Part shown: one piece after another, positions 1 to 5,237 of the stretch | How the letters are laid out: every line of letters begins with the position of its first letter | How positions within the stretch are numbered: position 1 is the stretch's first letter | DNA from: Rhodospirillales bacterium Alpha_05 | Lineage (GTDB): Bacteria; Pseudomonadota; Alphaproteobacteria; Rhodospirillales; Rhodospirillaceae | Direction: 5' to 3' | DNA length: 7,308 nucleotides | Assembly: GCA_001603335.1 (NCBI GenBank) | Contig: LUYR01000277.1 | Span: 1 to 7,308 of the forward strand | Notes under the pieces: generated by a model | What the model was told of the DNA's origin: nothing | The model's database searches: none | What the model saw: the letters and a program-made list of their open reading frames with translations, nothing else | Program-made: the position numbers and the translations under genes

Positions 1-158
1 GACTCGACCACCCCGACCCGCACCGGCTTGGCCGCCTCGGTCTTGGCGCTCGGCTGCGCGGGTTCGCGCGCGTGCGGCGCGATCAGGCCGGAGCCGACCC
101 ACACCGTGCACACCGCGACGAGTCCGATCGCGGCCCAAGTCGACCCTCGCAAACCCAT
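1..158 (-). CDS. N-terminal fragment of a membrane-anchored protein, probably an RND efflux periplasmic adaptor (HlyD/MFP type)
   Basis: Only the first 52 codons are present; the gene leaves the window at position 1. The reading is seen directly: a short basic N-terminus (MGLRGS), a hydrophobic stretch at about residues 8-27 that would be a signal anchor or signal peptide, then a Pro/Ala/Lys-rich linker (residues 28-45), and a beta-strand-like segment beginning PVRVGVVES. Anchor, flexible Ala/Pro linker and a VRV-type first strand is the usual start of periplasmic adaptor subunits that join an inner-membrane RND pump to an outer-membrane channel. The family call rests on this layout alone. 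The start ATG at 158-156 follows a purine-rich GGGGGAAG a few bases upstream. The more upstream ATG (minus strand, near 183) hits a TGA after three codons, so it is not the start. The gene is divergent from the glycine cleavage operon. It could instead be another single-pass periplasmic protein. Confidence 0.55.
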   Translation of the reverse strand, partial: MGLRGSTWAAIGLVAVCTVWVGSGLIAPHAREPAQPSAKTEAAKPVRVGVVE

Positions 159-189
159 GGTCTTCCCCCAACTCAAGGTGGCATGGTGC

Positions 190-218
190 AGGATACCCCG
201 CCTCAGCCGAGGCTCCAA
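190..218 (-). promoter_or_regulatory. Weak candidate promoter for the leftward gene
   Basis: On the minus strand a TTGGAG -35-like hexamer (213-218) and a TATCCT -10-like hexamer (190-195) are exactly 17 bp apart. This would start transcription about 25 nt upstream of the leftward ATG. The matches to consensus are poor (3/6 and 4/6). A small GCCTC-AGCC-GAGGC inverted repeat (200-213) lies in the spacer and might be an operator. This is inference only. Confidence 0.2.
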
Positions 219-262
219 GCCTTGCGAAATCAGGAAAAACGCGGGGCCCTTACCGGGAACAG

Positions 263-290
263 TTGACCAAATCCCGGCCCTCCGTAAAAG
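263..290 (+). promoter_or_regulatory. Probable sigma70-type promoter of the glycine cleavage operon
   Basis: TTGACC (263-268, 5/6 match to the -35 consensus) is separated by 16 bp from TAAAAG (285-290, 4/6 match to the -10). The expected transcription start, near 297, falls just before UUCCC at 300-304, the first base-paired element of the riboswitch leader. That agreement between promoter position and RNA structure is the main support. The leader would be about 298 nt long. Confidence 0.5.
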
Positions 291-299
291 TGGGTGTCG

Positions 300-402
300 T
301 TCCCGAATGCCGTCGCGGGAGAGAGCGGGCGCAAGCCCGCCGCCGAAGGAGCAACCGCCCCCGGAAACTCTCAGGCACCCAGAACCGCGTCGGTCAGGGG
401 AA
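300..402 (+). promoter_or_regulatory. Glycine riboswitch, aptamer 1, with leader-linker helix
   Basis: First of two tandem glycine-binding aptamers. The P1 stem pairs 309-318 with 385-394, with one U-U mismatch and a terminal G-U. GAGAG at 319-323 pairs with CUCUC at 368-372. A perfect 6-bp hairpin with a GCAA loop follows (325-340), then the highly conserved family core CGCCGAAGGAGCAA (341-354) and the second conserved strand CUCUCAGGCA (368-377). Upstream UUCCC (300-304) pairs with GGGAA of the inter-aptamer linker (398-402); this matches the leader-linker (P0, kink-turn) helix known in tandem glycine riboswitches. Position directly upstream of gcvT fits the known role of sensing intracellular glycine to control its degradation. 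Confidence 0.95.
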
Positions 403-515
403 CCTCTGGAAAGCAGGCGTGTCCGCTCGCGGGCGCGCCTCACCGAAGATGTAAGCCTTCGTGCGTGGTTGATCCCTCGTCCTCAGGCGAATCTTTCAGG
501 TTCCGAAGACAGAGG
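403..515 (+). promoter_or_regulatory. Glycine riboswitch, aptamer 2
   Basis: Second aptamer of the tandem pair. P1 is a perfect 6-bp helix, CCUCUG (403-408) with CAGAGG (510-515). GAAAG (409-413) pairs with CUUUC (493-497). An 11-bp hairpin (415-425 with 430-440, two G-U pairs, CUCG loop) precedes the conserved core CACCGAAGAUGUAAG (441-455). The conserved strand UCUUUCAGG (492-500) and the closing GACAGAGG (508-515) complete the family signature. The 8-nt linker to aptamer 1 has the length usual for the class. Glycine binding should stabilise this P1 helix, which decides the fate of the downstream ribosome binding site. Confidence 0.95.
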
Positions 516-594
516 GGGGCCGTTGGACCAGGTTTTGGTCCGTGGCCGATTCGCGACCGTCGATGGCGGGCGCGACACCTCTGAAAGGGAACCG
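510..594 (+). promoter_or_regulatory. Riboswitch expression platform and gcvT ribosome binding site
   Basis: The segment between aptamer 2 and gcvT has no U-tract, so transcription termination is unlikely and control is probably translational. The Shine-Dalgarno sequence AAAGGGA (584-590) lies 4 nt before the ATG. Immediately before it, CCUCUG (578-583) duplicates the aptamer-2 P1 strand (403-408) and can pair with the same partner, CAGAGG (510-515). In addition CUGAAAG (581-587) is complementary to CUUUCAG (493-499) of the aptamer core. Two local hairpins sit between the alternative partners: 518-547 (core GGACCA/UGGUCC) and 551-575 (UCGCG/CGCGA), which would bring them together. The inferred logic: without glycine the 510-515 strand or the core strand captures the RBS region; with glycine aptamer 2 holds both strands and gcvT is translated. 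Confidence 0.6.
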
Positions 595-1722
595 ATGGGC
601 GATCCGACCCCCGAAAACCTCCTGACCACGCCGCTCGATGCGCTGCATCGCGAGCTTGGCGCGCGCATGGTGCCCTTCGCGGGGTACGCGATGCCGGTGC
701 AGTACTCCGGCATCCTCCACGAACACGCGCAGGCGCGCACCCACGCCGCGCTGTTCGACGTCTCCCATATGGGCCAGGCGGAAGTCCGCCACCCCGACGG
801 CGTCGAAGCCGCCGCCCGCGCCTTCGAGGCGTTGGTGCCGGGCGACCTGCTGGCGCTGAAGCCGGGGCAGATCCGCTACACCCTGTTCACCAACGACCAG
901 GGCGGAATCCTCGACGACCTGATGGTCACCAACGCGGGCGACCATCTCTACGTCGTCGTCAACGCGGGCTGCAAGGTCGAGGACTTCAAGCACATGCACG
1001 CCGGTCTGGCGGGCTGCACCGTGACCGAACGGCCCGACCTCGCGCTGCTCGCGTTGCAGGGGCCGGAAGCCGCCAAGGTTCTGGCGCGTCTCTGCCCCGA
1101 GGCCGCGACGATGGCGTTCATGACCGCCCGCGCGCTCGACGTTGCCGGGTTCGAGGTGTGGGCGTCGCGCTCGGGCTACACCGGCGAGGACGGCTACGAA
1201 ATCTCGGTGCCGGGCGACCGCGCCGAGGCCTTCGCCCGCCGCCTGCTGGAAGAGCCGGAGGTCGAGTTCTCGGGCCTCGGCGCGCGCGACAGCCTGCGCC
1301 TCGAAGCGGGCTTGTGCCTCTACGGCTCCGACATCGACACCGCGACCACGCCGGTCGAGGCCGATCTCAAGTGGACGATCGGCAAGCGCCGCCGCACCGA
1401 GGCGGGCTTCCCCGGTGCGGAAATCGTCTTGAATCAACTGACCGAAGGAACCGCGCGCCGCCGCGTCGGTTTGCGTCTCGATGGGCGTCAGCCCGCCCGC
1501 GCGCACACCGACATCGTCGACGACGCGGGCAACAAGATCGGAGAAGTGACCTCGGGCGGCTTCGGCCCGACGGTCGAAGCAGCCATCGCCATGGGGTACA
1601 TCGACGCCGCCCACGCCGCACCCGGCACGCGCGTCGCCTGCTCCGTGCGGGGCAAGGCCTTGACGGCCGAGGTGGTGACGATGCCGTTTGCGCCGCACCG
1701 TTATTTCAAGGGACAGGCTTAA
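595..1722 (+). CDS. gcvT: Glycine cleavage system T protein (aminomethyltransferase)
   Basis: 375-residue cytoplasmic enzyme that takes the aminomethyl group from the lipoyl arm of GcvH, releases ammonia and transfers the one-carbon unit to tetrahydrofolate to give 5,10-methylene-THF. Family motifs are clear: TPLDALHRELGARMVPFAGY (12-31), LFDVSHMG (53-60), GGILDDLMV (103-111; the Asp pair 107/108 contains the family's catalytic Asp), SGYTGEDGYEISV (193-205), RDSLRLEAGLCLYG (231-244) and the C-terminal barrel segment EVTSGGFGPT (317-326). The length is normal for the family. The frame is open far upstream (to 28), but that stretch overlaps the riboswitch and shows no protein-like sequence, so the ATG at 595, with AAAGGGA 4 nt before it, is the start. 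First gene of the gcvT-H-PA-PB operon, expected to be induced by glycine through the riboswitch. Confidence 0.97.
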   Translation: MGDPTPENLLTTPLDALHRELGARMVPFAGYAMPVQYSGILHEHAQARTHAALFDVSHMGQAEVRHPDGVEAAARAFEALVPGDLLALKPGQIRYTLFTNDQGGILDDLMVTNAGDHLYVVVNAGCKVEDFKHMHAGLAGCTVTERPDLALLALQGPEAAKVLARLCPEAATMAFMTARALDVAGFEVWASRSGYTGEDGYEISVPGDRAEAFARRLLEEPEVEFSGLGARDSLRLEAGLCLYGSDIDTATTPVEADLKWTIGKRRRTEAGFPGAEIVLNQLTEGTARRRVGLRLDGRQPARAHTDIVDDAGNKIGEVTSGGFGPTVEAAIAMGYIDAAHAAPGTRVACSVRGKALTAEVVTMPFAPHRYFKGQA

Positions 1723-1742
1723 AGCCAGAGGGGATCAAGAAC

Positions 1743-2120
1743 ATGGCAAAGATTTATTTCTCCGAAGAACACGAGTGGATCTCGGTCGAGGGCGGCGTCG
1801 GCACGGTGGGGATCACCGAATTCGCGCAGGAGCAGTTGGGCGACGTGGTGTTCGTCGAGCTGCCGGAAGTCGGTGCGACGATCGACAAGGGCGACGACGT
1901 CGCGGTGGTCGAATCGGTGAAGGCGGCGAGCGAAGTCTATTCGCCGGTTTCGGGTGAGGTGGTCGAGATCAACGAAGAGCTCGCCGACGCACCCGGCCTG
2001 GTCAACCAGCATGCCGAGGGCGACGGCTGGTTCTACAAGGTCGACCTCTCCGACGACAGCGAACTCGACGACCTGATGACCCGCGCGGAATACGACGCCT
2101 TCGTCGAAGGCCTCGAATAA
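1743..2120 (+). CDS. gcvH: Glycine cleavage system H protein (lipoyl carrier)
   Basis: 125-residue lipoyl-domain protein that shuttles the methylamine intermediate from the P-protein to GcvT and is reoxidised by the L-protein. The N-terminus IYFSEEHEWI, the segment VGITEFAQEQLGDVVFVELPEVG (22-44) and the lipoylation loop ESVKAASEVYSPVSG (57-71) are characteristic; Lys60 is the expected lipoyl-lysine. The C-terminal GWFYKV...LDDLMTRAEYDAFV also matches the family, and the length is typical. GAGGGG (1728-1733) lies 9 nt upstream of the ATG. The gene begins 20 bp after gcvT, and its TAA shares one base with the gcvPA ATG (TAATG), so translation of the two is probably coupled. Cytoplasmic; needs lipoylation by enzymes encoded elsewhere. 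Confidence 0.98.
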   Translation: MAKIYFSEEHEWISVEGGVGTVGITEFAQEQLGDVVFVELPEVGATIDKGDDVAVVESVKAASEVYSPVSGEVVEINEELADAPGLVNQHAEGDGWFYKVDLSDDSELDDLMTRAEYDAFVEGLE

Positions 2121-3466
2121 TGCGCTATCTGCCGTTGAGCGCCGACGACCGCCGCGACATGCTGGCGGCGATCGGCGCGGGCTCGGTCGAGGACCTGTTC
2201 GTCGACGTGCCGCAGGAGGTGCGCGACGCCGCGGTCTTCGACCTGCCCGACCACCAGGGCGAACTCGCGATCGAGCGCGCCTTCACGCGCTTCGCGATGC
2301 AGAACCTTTCGCCCGGCTGCGCGCCGTCGTTCCTCGGCGCGGGGGCGTATCGCCACCACATCCCGGCGGCGGTGGACGCGTTGATCCAGCGCGGCGAGTT
2401 CCTCACCAGCTATACTCCCTATCAGCCGGAAATCTCGCAGGGCACGCTCCAGGCGCTGTTCGAGTTCCAAACCCAGGTGTGCCTGCTCACCGGCATGGAG
2501 GTGGCCAACGCCTCGATGTACGACGCCGCCACCGGCTGTGCCGAAGCGGCGCTGATGGCGGCGCGGGTGACGCGGCGCAAGGCGGTGCTGATCTCGGGCG
2601 GCGTGCATCCTCACTACGCCGAGGTGATCGAGACCCAGTTGGGCTTCACCGACATCGCCTGCGACCGCCTCGACCCCGACCCGGTCGGGATCGAGGACCT
2701 GATCGGCCGCGTCGACCAGCATCACGCCTGCGTCGTCGTGCAGACCCCGAACTTCTTCGGGCGGTTTGCCGACTACACCGCGCTCGCCGCCGAGTGCCGC
2801 GCCGTCGGCGCGCTGTTGGTGATCGCGGTCTCCGAGCCGGTGTCCCTGGGCGCGCTCAAGCCTCCGGGGGAAATGGGCGCCGACATCGTCGTCGTCGACG
2901 GCTCCTCGCTCGGCATGCCGCTCTCCTTCGGCGGTCCGGGCGTCGGCCTGTTCGCCACCCGCGAGAAGTACGTCCGCAACATGCCCGGCCGCCTCGTCGG
3001 CGAGACCGTGGACGTGGACGGCCATCGCGGCTGGGTGCTCACCCTCTCCACCCGCGAGCAGCACATCCGCCGCGAGAAGGCGACCTCGAACATCTGCACC
3101 AACTCCGGCCTCTGCGCGCTGGCGTTCTCGATCCACGTCGCGATGCTGGGCGAGACCGGCTACACCGGCCTGGCCGAGGTCAACCACAAGACCGCGGTGC
3201 AGCTGGCGAAGCGGGTCGCGACGGTGCCGGGAGTGAAGGTGCATGCCGCCGCGTTCTTCAACGAGTTCGCGGTGATGCTGCCGAAACCGGCGGCGGAGGT
3301 GGTCGAGGCCTTGGCGAAAAAGGGCATCCTCGGCGGCGTGCCGGTGTCGCGCTTCTACCCGAGCTACCCCGAGATGGAAAACCTGTTGCTGCTGGCGGCG
3401 ACCGAAACCAACAGCGCCGAGGACATCGAAGCCTTGGTCGCGGCGCTGACGGAGGTTCTGCGATGA
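2120..3466 (+). CDS. gcvPA: Glycine dehydrogenase (decarboxylating) subunit 1 (P-protein alpha)
   Basis: 448-residue subunit corresponding to the N-terminal half of single-chain glycine decarboxylase. With GcvPB it forms the PLP-dependent P-protein that decarboxylates glycine and loads the remaining aminomethyl group on lipoyl-GcvH. Seen in the sequence: FLGAGAYRHHIPAAVD (71-86), SYTPYQPEISQGTLQ (97-111, a strongly conserved P-protein motif), FQTQVCLLTGMEVANASMYD (116-135), SFGGPGVGLFAT (269-280), GRLVGET (290-296) and REKATSNICTN (318-328). The fold is that of a fold-type I aminotransferase but without the PLP lysine, as expected for this subunit. GAAGG (2106-2110) inside the end of gcvH serves as RBS. 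Its TGA overlaps the gcvPB start as ATGA. The length is normal. Confidence 0.97.
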   Translation: MRYLPLSADDRRDMLAAIGAGSVEDLFVDVPQEVRDAAVFDLPDHQGELAIERAFTRFAMQNLSPGCAPSFLGAGAYRHHIPAAVDALIQRGEFLTSYTPYQPEISQGTLQALFEFQTQVCLLTGMEVANASMYDAATGCAEAALMAARVTRRKAVLISGGVHPHYAEVIETQLGFTDIACDRLDPDPVGIEDLIGRVDQHHACVVVQTPNFFGRFADYTALAAECRAVGALLVIAVSEPVSLGALKPPGEMGADIVVVDGSSLGMPLSFGGPGVGLFATREKYVRNMPGRLVGETVDVDGHRGWVLTLSTREQHIRREKATSNICTNSGLCALAFSIHVAMLGETGYTGLAEVNHKTAVQLAKRVATVPGVKVHAAAFFNEFAVMLPKPAAEVVEALAKKGILGGVPVSRFYPSYPEMENLLLLAATETNSAEDIEALVAALTEVLR

Positions 3467-4989
3467 ACGAGATCCATGTGGCCGCCTCCGCGCCGGTCGG
3501 CACCGTCACCGGCAACCGTGGCCTGATCGTCGAGGAGCCGTTGATCTTCGAGCAGGGCACCGACACCGGCTCGGGCGTCGACCTGCCCGAACCCTTCGAC
3601 GTGCCCGACCGCCTCGGCGACTTCCGCCGCACCGGCCCGATCGGTCTGCCGGGCTTGGCCGAGCCCCAGGTGGTGCGGCACTACACCCGCCTGTCGCAGA
3701 AGAACTACTCCATCGACGCCGGGTTCTATCCCCTCGGCTCGTGCACGATGAAGTACAACCCGCGCCTCAACGAGAAGATCGCGCGCACGCCGGGCCTGGG
3801 CGATTTGCATCCGTTCCAGCCGGTTTCGACCGCGCAGGGCGCGCTCGCGGTGATCCATACCCTCGCCGGCTGGCTGATGGAGCTCACCGGCATGGCCGGG
3901 GTGGCGATGTCGCCCGCCGCCGGGGCGCACGGCGAGCTCTGCGGCGTGATGGCGATCCGCGCCGCGCAGGAGGCCAAGGGCAACCCGCGCAAGGTGATCC
4001 TGGTGCCGGAATCGGCGCACGGCACCAATCCCGCCACCGCCGCGCTCTGCGGCTATTCGGTGGTGGCGATTCCGGCGACCGCCGAGGGCCGCGTCGACAT
4101 CGCCGCGCTCAAGGCCAAGCTCAACGACGACGTCGCGGGGATCATGCTCACCAACCCCAACACCTGCGGCCTGTTCGAGCGCGACGTGCGCGAGATCGCC
4201 GAGCTGGTGCACGGGGCGGGGGCGTTCTTCTACATGGACGGCGCCAACTTCAACGCGATCATCGGCCGGGTGAAGGTCGCCGACCTCGGCGTCGACGCGA
4301 TGCACATCAACCTGCACAAGACCTTCTCGACGCCGCACGGCGGCGGCGGGCCGGGTGCGGGGCCGACGGTGTTCTCGGAGGCTCTGGCGAAGTTCGCACC
4401 TCTGCCGTTCGTGAAAAAGTCGGGCGAAACCTTCGAACTGGTGGAAACCCGCGCCCAGGCCGGGGCGGACGCCCAGCCGTTCGGCCGGATGAAAGGCTTC
4501 CACGGCCAGTTCGGGGTGATGCTGCGCGCGCTCAGCTACGCCATGGCGCTCGGCAAGGACGGCCTTAAGCAGGCTTCCGGCGACGCGGTGCTCAACGCCA
4601 ACTACATCCTGGCGCGGCTGAAAGACACCCTCTCCGCGCCGTTCGAGGGGCCGTGCATGCACGAGGCGCTGTTCGACGACGGCTTCCTGAAAGACACCGG
4701 CGTGACCACCCTCGACATGGCTAAGGCGTTGATCGACGAGGGGTATCATCCGATGACGATGTACTTCCCGCTGGTGGTGCACGGCGCGCTCCTGATCGAG
4801 CCGACCGAAACCGAGAGCAAGCAGACCCTCGATCTGTTCATCGAGACGATGCAGGCGCTCGCCGCCAAGGCGAAGTCGGGCGACTCGGAATTCTTCCATG
4901 CCGCACCGCGTCTTACGCCGCGGCGACGGCTCGACGAAACGCTGGCGGCACGCAAGCCGGTGCTGCGCTGGTCGCAAAAAGCCGACTGA
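3463..4989 (+). CDS. gcvPB: Glycine dehydrogenase (decarboxylating) subunit 2 (P-protein beta, PLP subunit)
   Basis: 508-residue PLP-bearing subunit of the split glycine decarboxylase. Key features: GFYPLGSCTMKYNPR (87-101), HPFQP (116-120), MSPAAGAHGE (149-158), VPESAHGTNPATA (181-193), MLTNPNTCGLFE (228-239), YMDGANFNAI (257-266) and the PLP site HINLHKTFSTPHGGGGPG (281-298), where Lys286 should form the Schiff base. The C-terminus has the expected YFPLVVHGALLIEPTETES segment. The frame is open upstream to 2479, but that part is the third-frame shadow of gcvPA. The ATG at 3463 follows GGAGG (3451-3455) by 7 nt and overlaps the gcvPA stop by 4 bp, which favours 1:1 coupled synthesis of the two subunits. 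Last gene of the operon; an intrinsic terminator follows within 40 bp. The L-protein gene is absent, as is usual because it is shared with other dehydrogenase complexes. Confidence 0.97.
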   Translation: MNEIHVAASAPVGTVTGNRGLIVEEPLIFEQGTDTGSGVDLPEPFDVPDRLGDFRRTGPIGLPGLAEPQVVRHYTRLSQKNYSIDAGFYPLGSCTMKYNPRLNEKIARTPGLGDLHPFQPVSTAQGALAVIHTLAGWLMELTGMAGVAMSPAAGAHGELCGVMAIRAAQEAKGNPRKVILVPESAHGTNPATAALCGYSVVAIPATAEGRVDIAALKAKLNDDVAGIMLTNPNTCGLFERDVREIAELVHGAGAFFYMDGANFNAIIGRVKVADLGVDAMHINLHKTFSTPHGGGGPGAGPTVFSEALAKFAPLPFVKKSGETFELVETRAQAGADAQPFGRMKGFHGQFGVMLRALSYAMALGKDGLKQASGDAVLNANYILARLKDTLSAPFEGPCMHEALFDDGFLKDTGVTTLDMAKALIDEGYHPMTMYFPLVVHGALLIEPTETESKQTLDLFIETMQALAAKAKSGDSEFFHAAPRLTPRRRLDETLAARKPVLRWSQKAD

Positions 4990-4991
4990 GA

Positions 4992-5031
4992 ATTCGCGTA
5001 CGCGGGGAAGTATTCTCGTACTCGGGGAAAA
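4992..5031 (+). repeat. Two-copy 20-bp tandem direct repeat
   Basis: Units 4992-5011 and 5012-5031 are adjacent. The first 18 positions match at 16, with G to T changes at unit positions 5 and 11; the last two bases differ. The first unit contains the perfect 10-bp palindrome CGCGTACGCG (4995-5004), and CGTACG occurs once more at 5065-5070, outside the array. The repeat lies between the gcvPB stop and the terminator, and its last As belong to the terminator. A 20-bp period is close to two helical turns, so a binding site for a protein dimer pair is possible; a simple local duplication is equally possible. Confidence 0.6.
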
Positions 5032-5064
5032 GGCGCGCTGGGGTTGTCCCTGGGGCGCCTTTTT
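5028..5064 (+). terminator. Rho-independent terminator of the gcv operon
   Basis: GGCGC (5032-5036) pairs with GCGCC (5055-5059). The stem is flanked by AAAA (5028-5031) on the 5' side and a run of five T (5060-5064) on the 3' side, and an inner GGG/CCC pairing (5041-5043 with 5048-5050) strengthens the hairpin. It lies 38 bp after the gcvPB stop. It separates the gcv operon from the diguanylate cyclase unit. Confidence 0.85.
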
Positions 5065-5096
5065 CGTACGCCATCCGCGTAAACCCACAAGAAAAT

Positions 5097-5105
5097 TGGT
5101 ATTAT
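5097..5105 (+). promoter_or_regulatory. Candidate extended -10 promoter for the diguanylate cyclase unit
   Basis: TGGTATTAT is an extended -10 (TGn plus TATTAT, 5/6 match to TATAAT), in the only A/T-rich patch of the intergenic region, 33 bp after the terminator. No good -35 is seen at the usual distance, which is common for extended -10 promoters. Transcription would start near 5112, leaving a leader of about 120 nt. That leader can fold into a bulged hairpin at 5156-5175 (GGA-CCAT / ATGG-TCC, GGGG loop) and a clean 6-bp hairpin at 5187-5203 (CGGGCG / CGCCCG, loop GCAAA). Confidence 0.4.
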
Positions 5106-5162
5106 CCAAAAATCCTGCGCGCGACATATCGAGAAATGTGGTAGCAGCAAAACTCGGAAGCC

Positions 5163-5237
5163 ATGGGGATGGTCCTCCAAGTCGAACGGGCGGCAAACGC
5201 CCGCGGGGTATGCTTAGGGGTAGTTGAGGGCGTATGA
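5163..5237 (+). CDS. Candidate leader peptide overlapping the diguanylate cyclase start
   Basis: A 24-codon frame (MGMVLQVER...VVEGV, then TGA) whose stop overlaps the diguanylate cyclase ATG as ATGA (5234-5237). If translation starts at the second ATG (5169), the peptide has 22 residues and GGAAG (5156-5160) is 8 nt upstream, a good spacing. The cyclase's own nearest purine run, GAGGG (5226-5230), is only 3 nt from its ATG, so re-initiation from this frame could be how the cyclase is translated. The peptide shows no recognisable domain. With so short a frame chance is a real alternative. Confidence 0.3.
   Translation: MGMVLQVERAANARGVCLGVVEGV

Noticed and set aside
518..547. Intrinsic terminator in the riboswitch platform
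   Set aside because: The hairpin is strong but is followed by GATTCGCG, with no U-tract.
28..594. Long N-terminal extension of gcvT in the same open frame, plus three short plus-strand frames in the leader
   Set aside because: The stretch overlaps the promoter and both glycine aptamers, has no protein-like composition, and GcvT has its normal length and a good ribosome binding site at 595.
496..1698. Long minus-strand frames opposite gcvT, gcvPA (2033-3244), gcvPB (3364-5424) and the cyclase (5102-6340)
   Set aside because: Antisense shadows typical of GC-rich DNA: rich in Arg, His, Val and Ala, without motifs, fully opposite genes with clear family signatures.
2479..3462. In-frame extension upstream of gcvPB
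   Set aside because: It is an Arg/Gly-rich shadow of gcvPA in another frame; the ATG at 3463 has GGAGG upstream and gives the normal GcvPB N-terminus.
5112..5233. Class I c-di-GMP riboswitch upstream of the cyclase
   Set aside because: GCAAA occurs twice, but the conserved three-helix junction pattern of that class could not be found by eye.
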